Below are positions 24,373 to 35,400 of a DNA stretch of 64,000 nucleotides, piece by piece. The DNA lies in the NCBI GenBank assembly GCA_022376925.1, contig JAIOJX010000006.1, positions 54,779,658 to 54,843,657 of the forward strand. Direction: 5' to 3'. How positions within the stretch are numbered: position 1 is the first letter of the stretch; each line of letters starts with the position of its first letter. A program made the position numbers and the translations under genes. The stretch comes from Tragulus kanchil. Its lineage: Eukaryota > Chordata > Mammalia > Artiodactyla > Tragulidae. The notes beneath the pieces were generated by a model. The model searched no databases and had not been told where the DNA came from. It worked only from the letters and a program-made list of their open reading frames with translations.

Positions 24373-25326
24373 ATGGCTGAAGGAAACTGGACAAGAGTTA
24401 GTGAGTTTATCCTCATGAGTTTCTCTTCCTTCCCTGCTGAAATACAGTCATTGCTCTTCCTGACATTTCTAGTCATCTACCTGATCACCCTGCTGGGAAA
24501 CAGTCTCATCATTCTGGTTACCTTGGCTGACCCCATGCTGCACAGCCCCATGTACTTCTTCCTCAGGAACTTGTCCTTCTTGGAGATCGGCTTCAACCTA
24601 ACCATTGTGCCCAAGATGCTGGGGACCCTAATTGCCCAGGGTTCAACCATCTCCTTTCTTGGCTGTGCCACTCAGATGTACTTCTTTTTCTTCTTTGGAG
24701 TTTCTGAGTGCTTTCTCCTGGCTACCATGGCTTATGACCGCTATGTAGCCATCTGCAGTCCCTTGCACTACCCAGTCATCATGAATCCAAGGACACGTGC
24801 CAAACTGGCTGCCGCCTCCTGGTTTCCAGGCATTCCTGTAGCTACTGTGCAGACCACGTGGCTCTTCAGCTTTCCATTCTGTGGCACCAACAAGGTGAAC
24901 CACTTCTTCTGTGACAGCCCACCTGTGCTGAGGCTGGTCTGTGCAGACACGACACTGTTTGAGATCTATGCCATCGTTGGAACCATTTTATTTGTCATGA
25001 TACCCTGCTTACTGATCCTATGTTCCTACACTCACATTGCTGCTGCCATCCTGAAGATTCCATCAGCCAAAGGGAAGCACAAAGCCTTCTCTACCTGCTC
25101 CTCCCATCTCCTTGTTGTCTTCCTTTTCTATGTATCTTCAAGCCTTGTCTACTTCCGGCCTAAGTCCACTAATTCTCCTGAGAGCAAGAAGGTGCTATCC
25201 CTGTCCTACACTGTTGTAACTCCCATGTTGAACCCCATCATCTACAGCCTGAGAAATAATGAGGTGAAGAATGCCCTTCTTAGAACTTTCCACAAGGCTT
25301 TAGGGTTCAGCAACTGCATTCTGTAG
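24373..25326 (+). CDS. OR10A5-like: Olfactory receptor, family 10 subfamily A (OR10A5-like), OR-A
   Basis: Intact 317-residue class A GPCR of the odorant receptor family. It acts in the ciliary membrane of olfactory neurons, coupling odorant binding to G-olf and cAMP. Visible hallmarks: N-glycosylation site Asn5-Trp-Thr; Gly42-Asn43 in helix 1; Pro59-Met-Tyr-Phe-Phe at loop 1/helix 2; [10 protein letters not shown] at 119-128; conserved Cys98 and Cys180 (with Cys170 and Cys190); KAFSTCSSH at 237-245 in helix 6; PMLNPIIYSLRN at 284-295 in helix 7. Its N-terminus and length match human OR10A5 as I remember it. I chose the Met at 24373: an upstream in-frame ATG at 24340 adds 11 residues but is GTG in OR-B, whereas this Met is conserved in all three copies. 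The ligand is unknown. It is near-identical to OR-C through most of the coding region. Subfamily certain enough; exact orthology not. Confidence 0.95.
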   Translation: MAEGNWTRVSEFILMSFSSFPAEIQSLLFLTFLVIYLITLLGNSLIILVTLADPMLHSPMYFFLRNLSFLEIGFNLTIVPKMLGTLIAQGSTISFLGCATQMYFFFFFGVSECFLLATMAYDRYVAICSPLHYPVIMNPRTRAKLAAASWFPGIPVATVQTTWLFSFPFCGTNKVNHFFCDSPPVLRLVCADTTLFEIYAIVGTILFVMIPCLLILCSYTHIAAAILKIPSAKGKHKAFSTCSSHLLVVFLFYVSSSLVYFRPKSTNSPESKKVLSLSYTVVTPMLNPIIYSLRNNEVKNALLRTFHKALGFSNCIL

Positions 25327-25705
25327 ACATTTTGAGGTATAACTAAAGTTTTAGGGAGGAACAATCAGTTTCATGTTCGTGTCTCCACTGGGACAAAGCC
25401 CAACTGCTGAAAGGGTTATTGAAAAGCCCAGTGGAAGGAAGGAGCACAGAAATATATTACAACTATCATTATTATGTGCCACTTTCCTCTGCTTGCCTAT
25501 TATAGACTTACATTCCTTATCTTAATGTTACAATTGCTATTTTGACACTTATGTGACCAACATATTCCAGGTATTTACTTTGCTAATGTGCACCAATGTG
25601 ACATACAATGGGAATAGTGCAAAAGTGCTTATAATGTGAATTTGGGGACATAAGGTCTTCTTGATACTCTCCCTTGTTTTCTGCAAGACTGACTCCATCA
25701 GTAGA

Positions 25706-25711
25706 AATAAA
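25706..25711 (+). terminator. Candidate polyadenylation signal for OR-A
   Basis: AATAAA about 380 bp after the OR-A stop codon, in a 3' flank that aligns at reduced identity with the OR-C flank. Plausible by position only. Confidence 0.35.
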
Positions 25712-26244
25712 GGCCATAAAGCCCCAGTGCATAAATCTTTCCATTCATTCTTTTCATTTCACATACCTGAGGCAGTTTTGGCTTTAAATGTGTTGGTGTT
25801 TAGCATGGACAGGGAAAAGTTAATTACTAATCCCCATGACTATCTTTTTGTAACTCCAATATCTTAATAACCTCCTTTCAGGCTGTTTTTTGAGACAGAA
25901 TGATCAGAGTTTTCAATTTTCACTCCTTTTGTAGGCAGGTTTTTACTTTTTTTTTTTTGTATACAGGTTTTTAAGCTTTGATGAATTCCAAATTTTCACA
26001 AACATAACTTCAGGAATGGTGCTGCTTTCTTTAAGGCTTGTAATGGATCCTAGCTGCTCCTTTATAAGTCTTAACGACCCTGTTATGCTTTGCTTACTTT
26101 AGTGACTTTAAATTTTCAAACTTTGTGTTGACATGAAAGTACAAAAGACCACAAAACACAATTACTTCCTTTGGGGGTTTATTATTTATCAACGTTTGAA
26201 ATCAAAAAAAAAAAAAACTATGAGCTCCTGAAATAACAAAATAT
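25712..26244. other. Noncoding 3' flank, no gene
   Basis: AT-rich flank of OR-A. A short stretch near 25725-25830 aligns weakly with the OR-C 3' flank (51350-51450). Contains T and A runs at 25949-25959 and 26204-26217. Confidence 0.45.
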
Positions 26245-26370
26245 ACCACACAAAGAGGCCTTTCCTGGGTTCATATCCCACTCTGTCATTCATTAGCTGG
26301 GTGACCAGAGGAAAATCAATAAAACTCTTTATGCCTTTTCCTTATCTGTAAAATTATACAAATAGTAATA
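26245..26370 (+). mobile_element. MIR SINE fragment
   Basis: Has gggttcatatcccactctg, tagctgggtgaccagag and the ccttatctgtaaaatta box in MIR order. A further MIR-like tail (gagttgttgtgaggattaag) is at 26765-26790, so one MIR may be split by the intervening sequence, which includes an L1 scrap. Confidence 0.65.
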
Positions 26371-26394
26371 ATATCTGTTTTCTAGATTTTTTGT

Positions 26395-26487
26395 TTGTTT
26401 TGTTTTTTAATTTTTTTAGAGAGTTTTGTCGTTTACTGCCAAACATCAACATGAATCAGCCATAGATATACATACGTTTCCTCCCTT
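26395..26487 (-). mobile_element. Ruminant L1 3' end scrap, minus
   Basis: Contains gccaaacatcaacatgaatc and agccatagatatacatacg, the reversed L1 3' sequence common in ruminant genomes. Very short. Confidence 0.6.
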
Positions 26488-27144
26488 TTATCTTGTAGTT
26501 TTTTTAAGACTAGATATTAATCATGTGTTTATGACAGCCCTAGCATACTGCAGGTTTTTTTCTTAACAATTACCTTATCTGAAACCTTATGTACTTACTT
26601 CTAACAATCTCTGACAATTATAGACATACTGCATATACATTTTTATAACTATTTTTATCACTTAATGTCGTAATTGAGGTAACAGATTGGGCACCCAATA
26701 AGTTATTACAGTAAATAAAGCAGTTTTCTTATCTAGAAACAGATAATATTGTTAGCTTCCACACAGAGTTGTTGTGAGGATTAAGCTGGGTAGTGAATAT
26801 AAAGCTCCTAATACCAATCATACACTTTTATTTTTATATTGTTATAATTATTTGTAGGACTAATTACAAAACTGTAAAACATGGCATCATGTATAAGTAC
26901 CATTATTTAATCTATAGGTTCTCTATTCTCCATAATTGTATTCTAATATAAACAGTAATATAATGAACATTTTAATATTTTTTTAAATCTTATTCAGCCA
27001 CCATGTTCAGATAAAATTCCAACAGTAGAATTAGTGGGTCAAAACCCCTGAAATTTTTGCTTACTTTGCCTGTAGTAATTAATCTACTCCTATGATTCAA
27101 GCATTGTGTTCATTAATATATCCAGTGATAAACACAAATAACTT
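26488..27144. other. AT-rich noncoding stretch, no gene
   Basis: Strongly AT-rich, with MIR-like scraps near 26745-26835. It ends at an AATT repeat just inside the SINE that follows. Nothing else can be supported. Confidence 0.45.
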
Positions 27145-27472
27145 AATTTTTTAATTAATTAATTAATTAATTATTTTTTTGGCGGGAGGTGGGGAGGGAA
27201 GGAGGGGGCGGGCGGGCCACATCTATTGGTCTTTCATTTATCTATTTTCATCCATCTTTGTTCTTTGGCCCGTGTGGGCCTCCCATCACAGTGGCCTCTG
27301 TTGTCACAGAGCACCGGCTCTGGGCGCATGCACTCCAGAGCTCCAGCTCGGTGATTGGACACATCGGTCCAGCCGCACCATGGCACGTGGGATCTTCCCA
27401 GGCCAGGGATCGAACTGGCGCCCCTTGCACTGCAAGGCGGTGTCCTTACCCACTGGACCACCAAGGAAGCCT
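27145..27472 (-). mobile_element. CHR-type SINE, minus, with target-site duplication
   Basis: Reverse CHR SINE: an (AATT)-rich tail, a G-rich stretch at 27181-27215, then ttggcccgtgtgggcctccc, ggctctgggcgcatgc, and an end ccactggaccaccaagg. Flanked by cacaaataactt at 27133-27144 and 27473-27484. Overlapping open frames on both strands are SINE-derived. Confidence 0.9.
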
Positions 27473-28221
27473 CACAAATAACTTTTAATGGTGAAGAGGA
27501 CAATTCATCAAGTAACCATAGTCAGCCTAAATATATGATCACCTGTCTAGAACTTCAAAATATAGAGGAAAAGATGATAGAGATGAAATGAAAAATAGAT
27601 AAATCCATATACAGTGGGAGATTTCTATACTTATATCTTATTAATGAGTAGGACATATAGAAGGAAAATCAGTAAGAACATAAAAGGTTTGAGCAACACT
27701 AAGAATAAACTAGTCCAAAATGACATTAAGACACCATACTATACACCCCATACCAAGTTAACATATGCATATCATTTAAGAATAAACTATAACATTTTCT
27801 ATCAATCTCTACTTAATTCCTGTAAGCAAATCTAAGTTCACTCTCCTCTGAATACATGTGGCATCTTGCATATATCACTGTTTAGCATTAAAGATACTGC
27901 GATTGTATTTTTCACATGCATAGAGAACACAGTAAGGACAGTTCATCATTCACAGTTGTATTACTGAGGGCTAGTCCAATGCCCGAAATACAATAGGTAC
28001 TAAGTAAATAAATAAATAATTAAATATGCAAATGCTGAAGTGTTTCCTTATCCCTGACCTCTCACTGAAATATGAATGCCATGTTTCCACCTGCCTCCAA
28101 GACAGGAGGTGCTTAGGTGTCAAAGCATATACCTAGCACTATGCTCCCAGACAACTTCCAAATCTTAAAAACTTTTCTTGTTATGTATCCCTCTTTTTGA
28201 CCTCATCATTTGTTGACATTT

Positions 28222-28412
28222 TTGGCTCAGATGGTAAAGAATCTGCTTGAAATGTGGGAGACCCAGGTTCAATCCCTGAGTCAGGAAGGTCCCCTGGAGA
28301 AGGAAATGGTGACCCATGCCAGTATTTTGCCTGGAGAATTCCATTGACAGAGGAACCTGGCAGGTTATAGTCCATGGGTTTGCAGAGTGTGACATAACTG
28401 AGAAGCTAACAT
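28222..28412 (+). mobile_element. Bov-tA SINE, plus
   Basis: Forward Bov-tA with ggctcagatggtaaagaatc, gacccaggttcaatccctga and tagtccatgggtttgcag. The copy at 29364-29553 belongs to pair 8. Confidence 0.9.
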
Positions 28413-28469
28413 TTTCACTTGTTTTAATTTTTTTTTTTTTTACAATGCTCAGAATTTTACTTTTTAAAA

Positions 28470-28747
28470 TTTATTTTATTTTATTTTTAAATTTTGGCCT
28501 CCCTATAGGTCCTTTATTTATTTTCATCCATCTTCATTCTTTGGCCTGTGTGGGCCTTCTATTGCAGTGGCCTCTCTCATTGCAGAGCACTGGCTCTGGG
28601 CACATGCACTCCAGAGTGCTGGCTCTTAATTGGACACACTGGTCCAGTCACTCCACAGTACATGGGATCTTCCTGGGCCAGGGATCGAACCAGTGCCCCT
28701 TGCATTGCAAGGCAGACTCTACCCATTGGACCACCAGGGAAGCCCCC
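28470..28747 (-). mobile_element. CHR-type SINE, minus
   Basis: Reverse CHR SINE with an A/T tail, ttggcctgtgtgggccttc, gcactggctctgggcacatg, gatcttcctgggccaggg, and the end accaccagggaagccc. The copy at 29611-29888 belongs to pair 8. Confidence 0.9.
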
Positions 28748-30359
28748 ACTTTCTTTAATTTAATCAGTGAATATGCACAGACTGAATTCTAGTATAACAG
28801 TGCATCAGGTGCTGCACTCTCAGACCTCCCTGCTGTGAGACAGATCAATACAAAAAATACAAAGACAGCTACAAACTAAAAAGATAGTGTCATGCAGAGT
28901 GCTGGACCATGTTGTAATTCTGCACTTCAATAAAGGCTATCATAGAAGAGTTCAACCAGTCTCCTAATACTTCTCATTCTTCCTTGGCAATATTCTTGCT
29001 CAAACTTTGACTCAGTTCTCATTTCATTGCCCCTACCTTTCGAAATAAGCATTAAAAATTTTTTTTTTTCCTAAAACCTGCAGTTCATCATTCACAGTTG
29101 TATTACTGAGGGCTAGTCCAATGCCCGAAATACAATAGGTACTAAGTAAATAAATAAATAATTAAATATGCAAATGCTGAAGTGTTTCCTTATCCCTGAC
29201 CTCTCACTGAAATATGAATGCCATGTTTCCACCTGCCTCCAAGACAGGAGGTGCTTAGGTGTCAAAGCATATACCTAGCACTATGCTCCCAGACAACTTC
29301 CAAATCTTAAAAACTTTTCTTGTTATGTATCCCTCTTTTTGACCTCATCATTTGTTGACATTTTTGGCTCAGATGGTAAAGAATCTGCTTGAAATGTGGG
29401 AGACCCAGGTTCAATCCCTGAGTCAGGAAGGTCCCCTGGAGAAGGAAATGGCGACCCATGCCAGTATTTTGCCTGGAGAATTCCATTGACAGAGGAACCT
29501 GGCAGGTTATAGTCCATGGGTTTGCAGAGTGTGACATAACTGAGAAGCTAACATTTTCACTTGCTTTAATTTTTTTTTTTTTACAATGCTCAGAATTTTA
29601 CTTTTTAAAATTTATTTTATTTTATTTTTAAATTTTGGCCTCCCTATAGGTCCTTTATTTATTTTCATCCATCTTCATTCTTTGGCCTGTGTGGGCCTTC
29701 TATTGCAGTGGCCTCTCTCATTGCAGAGCACTGGCTCTGGGCACATGCACTCCAGAGTGCTGGCTCTTAATTGGACACACTGGTCCAGTCACTCCACAGT
29801 ACATGGGATCTTCCTGGGCCAGGGATCAAACCAGTGCCCCTTGCATTGCAAGGCAGACTCTACCCATTGGACCACCAGGGAAGCCCCCACTTTCTTTAAT
29901 TTAATCAGTGAATATGCACAGACTGAATTCTAGTATAACAGTGCATCAGGTGCTGCACTCTCAGACCTCCCTGCTGTGAGACAGATCAATACAAAAAATA
30001 CAAAGACAGCTACAAACTAAAAAGATAGTGTCATGCAGAGTGCTGGACCATGTTGTAATTCTGCACTTCAATAAAGGCTATCATAGAAGAGTTCAACCAG
30101 TCTCCTAATACTTCTCATTCTTCCTTGGCAATATTCTTGCTCAAACTTTGACTCAGTTCTCATTTCATTGCCACTGACATTATATGCCACTTATACGACA
30201 CTACCCAGGCCCTCGTTTCTAAATTATTATCATAAGTATCTCTAGCATCCTCATTGTCTCTGAGTACTTCCCATTCCTGCTTTTACACTCAACTAATAAA
30301 TATTGAATTTACAGGAATGTGCAAAATCAAGTCCCTGCCTTGATATTACAGTCCAGTGG

Positions 30360-32616
30360 AGAAGAGAAATATTAAAGAAAGAGCTATACAAATAATTATA
30401 ATTACAAAGTGATATCATTGCTATGAAGGAAAAGAGTATATTGCTCTGGAGAAAGAATAAAATAAAGGTGTTCTAATTTACAAGCATGATTCAAAGAAGA
30501 CCTCACTGGGGAAGTAATATTTAGAATGATATAAGACAATTGTGCAGGGGTTAACCAAGTCAAAATCAAAAGGAAAAATATGCAAACTGAAAGAATTAGC
30601 ATAAAGACTCTAAGTCAATAATTGCACAAATGGTATTGTGGAAGTAATGATAATGATGTTGGCTCATCATATAGACAATTGGAATGCTCCTTCCTCTCCT
30701 TAATGAAAACTTTCAAGACTCAGGTCAAGTAGTATCTTGATGAAACCTGCCTAATATGACAATCACCTAGGCTTATCAAGTTTCCTGTACTTAAATTTAT
30801 TTCCTGTTCACAACATGTATTGGGACATTGAGTAATTTTAGTATCTTTCCCAGGTCATAAGACAAGAAATTAATAGCGGAGGGATGACATTAAACTAGAG
30901 TATTATTTCAAATATGTTTTATTTTATTAAAAGTTCAATAAATGTAATGATAAAATTAAGTGCAGAACAGTATACAATCAAAAGATTTCCTTCTCAGGGT
31001 TCATCTTTGTGCTTTCCCACTTTCTTGCACAAAAGGAAATAACTACTATTATTTCCTTGTGTATCTTTCTAGCAACTTACTGTTTACATATTTTATATGT
31101 ACATATGTTGCAATTTTTAGTTCCCTAAAATAAATACAATTATAGTCTATAATTTGTGTAATGTTTATATAATGTCCTTTACTTGAAATGGCCTTATTTC
31201 AAATAAAAATATTACCCTTGAGCTTATTCCATATTAACATAATACATTCACAGAAAAATAGTATTACAATAGAAATCTACAATTTTTAATCCATCATCTA
31301 TTGATGAAATTTAGATTTTCATACATTATTTAACTGTTAAAAATTGTACTATGATAAGAAATAATTTCATTATTCTTGTAATCTAAAATTGTATGATTCT
31401 TAAAGCCTGAATCACTAGCTCTATCTGATACTGCATTCTAGATTTTTCAAAAGCCAGTAGCCTCAATTAACTTGATCATATTTTGGACAGAAGAGAAATA
31501 TTAAAGAAAGAGCTATACAAATAATTATAATTACAAAGTGATATCATTGCTATGAAGGAAAAGAGTATATTGCTCTGGAGAAAGAATAAAATAAAGGTGT
31601 TCTAATTTACAAGCATGATTCAAAGAAGACCTCACTGGGGAAGTAATATTTAGAATGATATAAGACAATTGTGCAGGGGTTAACCAAGTCAAAATCAAAA
31701 GGAAAAATATGCAAACTGAAAGAATTAGCATAAAGACTCTAAGTCAATAATTGCACAAATGGTATTGTGGAAGTAATGATAATGATGTTGGCTCATCATA
31801 TAGACAATTGGAATGCTCCTTCTTCTCCTTAATGAAAACTTTCAAGACTCAGGTCAAGTAGTATCTTGATGAAACCTGCCTAATATGACAATCACCTAGG
31901 CTTATCAAGTTTCCTGTACTTAAATTTATTTCCTGTTCACAACATGTATTGGGACATTGAGTAATTTTAGTATCTTTCCCAGGTCATAAGACAAGAAATT
32001 AATAGCGGAGGGATGACATTAAACTAGAGTATTATTTCAAATATGTTTTATTTTATTAAAAGTTCAATAAATGTAATGATAAAATTAAGTGCAGAACAGT
32101 ATACAATCAAAAGATTTCCTTCTCAGGGTTCATCTTTGTGCTTTCCCACTTTCTTGCACAAAAGGAAATAACTACTATTATTTCCTTGTGTATCTTTCTA
32201 GCAACTTACTGTTTACATATTTTATATGTACATATGTTGCAATTTTTAGTTCCTAAAATAAATACAATTATAGTCTATAATTTGTGTAATGTTTATATAA
32301 TGTCCTTTACTTGAAATGGCCTTATTTCAAATAAAAATATTACCCTTGAGCTTATTCCATATTAACATAATACATTCACAGAAAAATAGTATTACAATAG
32401 AAATCTACAATTTTTAATCCATCATCTATTGATGAAATTTAGATTTTCATACATTATTTAACTGTTAAAAATTGTACTATGATAAGAAATAATTTCATTA
32501 TTCTTGTAATCTAAAATTGTATGATTCTTAAAGCCTGAATCACTAGCTCTATCTGATACTGCATTCTAGATTTTTTAAAAGCCAGTAGCCTCAATTAACT
32601 TGATCATATTTTGGAC
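30360..32616. repeat. Direct repeat pair 9: 30360-31488 and 31489-32616
   Basis: Copies of 1129 and 1128 bp joined with no spacer at all. Differences: a c/t near 30692/31821, one c missing near 32252, and a c/t near 31448/32576. Noncoding and AT-rich. The right copy overlaps pair 10. Confidence 0.94.
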
Positions 32617-34389
32617 TAGGGCTTATATCTTCTGCTTATATGACTTCCTTAACAATGACTAGCCTACTGTTAGCAAAAAGGCAAAAAGGCAAAAAAGATC
32701 CTATAATAGAGAAGTCCCTTATTCCAGCAGTTTTCTATTTCTTCCATCCTGGAGTTGTGTATAGCAACTACTTAGTCTTAAGTGCTTAATTGTGTATTTG
32801 TTCAATGCCTGGATTCCTCCATTTAAATGTGAGCTTTATAAGCAAAGAGACATTTTTTGTTCATTTGTCTTTCTGAGAGTCTAGAACAATGCCTCAGTTC
32901 AGTCTAGTGGCTCAGTCGTGTCTGCCTCTTTGCGACCCCATAGACTGTCACACCAGGCTCCCCTGTCCTTCACCATTTTCCAGAGCTTGCACAGGTACAT
33001 GTCCATTGACTTAGTGATGCCATCCAAACATCTCCTCCTATGTCATCCCTGTCTCTTTCTGCCTTTTTTTTCCCCAGCATCAGGGTCTTTTCCAATGAGT
33101 CATCTCTTTGCATCATGTGGCCGAAATATTGGAGCTTCAGCTTCAGCATCAGTCCTTCCAATGAATAGCTAGAGTTGATTTCTTTTAGGACTGATGGGTT
33201 TGATCTCCTTGCAGTCCAAGGGACTCTCAACAGTCTTCTGCAACACCACAGTTCAAAGGCACCAATGCCAAATATCAAATTGCCAACACCTGTTGGATCA
33301 TAGAAGAGTTCAAAATATTTTACCTATGTTGCAATTTTAAAATAAATACAATTATAGTCTATAATTTGTGTAATGTTTATATAATGTCCTTTACTTGAAA
33401 TGGCCTTATTTCAAATAAAAATATTACCCTTGAGCTTATTCCATATTAACATAATACATTCACAGAAAAATAGTATTACAATAGAAATCTACAATTTTTA
33501 ATCCATCATCTATTGATGAAATTTAGATTTTCATACATTATTTAACTGTTAAAAATTGTACTATGATAAGAAATAATTTCATTATTCTTGTAATCTAAAA
33601 TTGTATGATTCTTAAAGCCTGAATCACTAGCTCTATCTGATACTGCATTCTAGATTTTTCAAAAGCCAGTAGCCTCAATTAACTTGATCATATTTTGGAC
33701 TAGGGCTTATATCTTCTGCTTATATGACTTCCTTAACAATGACTAGCCTACTGTTAGCAAAAAGGCAAAAAGGCAAAAAAGATCCTATAATAGAGAAGTC
33801 CCTTATTCCAGCAGTTTTCTATTTCTTCCATCCTGGAGTTGTGTATAGCAACTACTTAGTCTTAAGTGCTTAATTGTGTATTTGTTCAATGCCTGGATTC
33901 CTCCATTTAAATGTGAGCTTTATAAGCAAAGGGACATTTTTTGTTCATTTGTCTTTCTGAGAGTCTAGAACAATGCCTCAGTTCAGTCTAGTGGCTCAGT
34001 CGTGTCTGCCTCTTTGCGACCCCATAGACTGTCACACCAGGCTCCCCTGTCCTTCACCATTTTCCAGAGCTTGCACAGGTACATGTCCATTGACTTAGTG
34101 ATGCCATCCAAACATCTCCTCCTATGTCATCCCTGTCTCTTTCTGCCTTTTTTTTCCCCAGCATCAGGGTCTTTTCCAATGAGTCATCTCTTTGCATCAT
34201 GTGGCCGAAATATTGGAGCTTCAGCTTCAGCATCAGTCCTTCCAATGAATAGCTAGAGTTGATTTCTTTTAGGACTGATGGGTTTGATCTCCTTGCAGTC
34301 CAAGGGACTCTCAACAGTCTTCTGCAACACCACAGTTCAAAGGCACCAATGCCAAATATCAAATTGCCAACACCTGTTGGATCATAGAA
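32255..34389. repeat. Direct repeat pair 10: 32255-33305 and 33339-34389
   Basis: Two 1051-bp copies, offset 1084, with a 33-bp spacer whose last part (from 33325) resembles the preceding 20 bases of the left copy with 8 bases missing. This is what a bad read end would give. Both copies include the minus-strand BovB arm, so only one such arm is likely real. Confidence 0.93.
33979..34344 (-). mobile_element. BovB LINE 3' arm, minus orientation
   Basis: Begins at the BovB 3' terminus read in reverse (cagttcagtctagtggctc) and extends to the region encoding the C-terminal part of the RTE polyprotein. On the minus strand it reads FELWCCRRLLRVPWTARRSN and then LEGLMLKLKLQYFGHMMQRD. Only the last ~370 bp of the element. 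Left flank is gaacaatgcct at 33968-33978. A duplicate is at 32895-33305 because of pair 10. Confidence 0.88.
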
Positions 34390-34843
34390 AGAGTAAAAGA
34401 ACTTCAGAAAAGCATCTATTTCTGCCTCATTGACCATGCTAAGGCCTTTGGCTGTATGGATCACAACAAATTGTGGAAAATTCTGAAAGAGATGGGAATA
34501 CCAGATCACCTTACCTGCCTCCTGAGAAAACTGTATGCAGAGTAAGAAGCCACAGTTAGAACTGGGCATGGAACAACAGACTGGTTCCAAATTGGGAAAG
34601 GAGTATATCAAAGTTGAATGTTGTCACCCTGCTTATTTAACTTCTATGCAGAGTACATTATGTGAAATGTTGGTCTCGATGAAGTATGAGACCAACTGGA
34701 AGCATGATTGCAGGGAGAAATATCAATAACCTCAGATATGCAGATGACACCACCCTTATGGCAAAAAGTGAAGAGGAACTAAAGAGCCTCTTGATGAAGG
34801 TGAAAAATGAAGATGAAAGAATTGGCATAAAACTCAACTTGCA

Positions 34844-35091
34844 GGCTTCCTTGGTGGTTCAGTGGGTAAAGACAGTTTGATCCCTGGTCTGGGAAGATCC
34901 CATGTGCCGCAGAGCAGCTGAACCGATGTGTCCAACTACCAAGCCGGAGCTCTGGAGCACATGTGCCCAGAGCCGGTGCTCTGCAGTGACAGAGGCCACT
35001 GCGATGGGAGGCCCACAGGAGCCAAAGAACAAAGATGGATGAAAAGAGATAAAGGAAAGACTGATGGAAGTGCGCCCCCTCCCCAAAAAAT
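34844..35091 (+). mobile_element. CHR SINE nested in BovB (first)
   Basis: Forward CHR SINE (gcttccttggtggttcagtg to gcgccccctccccaaaa) splitting the BovB codons for KLNLQ. Flanked by actcaacttgca at 34832-34843 and 35092-35103. Copy at 36056-36303. Confidence 0.9.
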
Positions 35092-35117
35092 ACTCAACTT
35101 GCAAAAAACAAAGATTA

Positions 35118-35400
35118 GGGCTTCCCTGGTGGTTCCGTGGATAGAGGGTCCACCTTGCAGTGCCAGAGCACCATCTGGTTTGGTTCCTGACCCAGGAGGA
35201 TCCCACGTGCCATGGAATGGCTAGACATAGCAGCTATGTCTGATTGTGAGCCAGCGCTCTGGAGCACATGCGCCCAGAGCCAGTCCTCTGCAGTGAGAGA
35301 GGCCACTGCCATGGGAAACCCACACATGCCAAAGAATGATTAAAAAAAAAAAAGGATGAAAAGGAATGATGACTTAGAGGCAAAAATAATAATAATAATA
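35118..35400 (+). mobile_element. CHR SINE nested in BovB (second)
   Basis: A second forward CHR SINE (gggcttccctggtggttccg onward, tail of A and AAT repeats to ~35412), inserted a few bases after the first one within the BovB KTKI-MAS codons. BovB resumes at accatggcatccattctc. Copy at 36330-36615. Confidence 0.88.

Larger units (their letters stand above)
22738..24888. repeat. Direct repeat pair 7: 22738-23805 and 23823-24888
   Basis: Copies ~1067 bp long at offset 1082-1085, with a 17-bp spacer (23806-23822). Small indels lie near the left edge (actttttatactataatacc against acttttatactaaaaccc), and one t is missing in the left copy near 23603. The pair splits an olfactory receptor gene, so the left copy carries a false half gene. 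Confidence 0.94.
11450..25330 (+). repeat. Ancestral tandem duplication, unit 1 (ends with OR-A)
   Basis: Sequence from ~11.45 kb to OR-A aligns in order, at clearly reduced identity, with ~27.8-46.97 kb. Landmarks: 11512-11700 with 27895-28090; 14050-14160 with 28915-29000; 15780-16010 with 30640-30850; 17820 with 31270; 18000-18080 with 32600-32710; 20160-20290 with 32760-32895; 20600-20860 with 37620-38215; 20940-21350 with 38310-38750; 22080-22600 with 45500-46010; 23000-24400 with 46550-46966. After removing the 1.1-kb duplications the unit is roughly 9-10 kb. Boundaries are approximate. Confidence 0.75.
27939..30172. repeat. Direct repeat pair 8: 27939-29031 and 29081-30172
   Basis: Copies of 1093 and 1092 bp, with a 49-bp spacer (29032-29080) that contains a T run. 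Differences: three substitutions (near 28309/29451, 28421/29563 and 28686/29827) and one T in a 14/13-base run. Both copies carry the same two SINEs. Confidence 0.93.

Noticed and set aside
34054..34611. A 185-codon minus-strand frame
   Set aside because: A fusion of the minus-strand BovB tail with antisense of the plus-strand BovB RT segment. A retroelement junction, not a gene.
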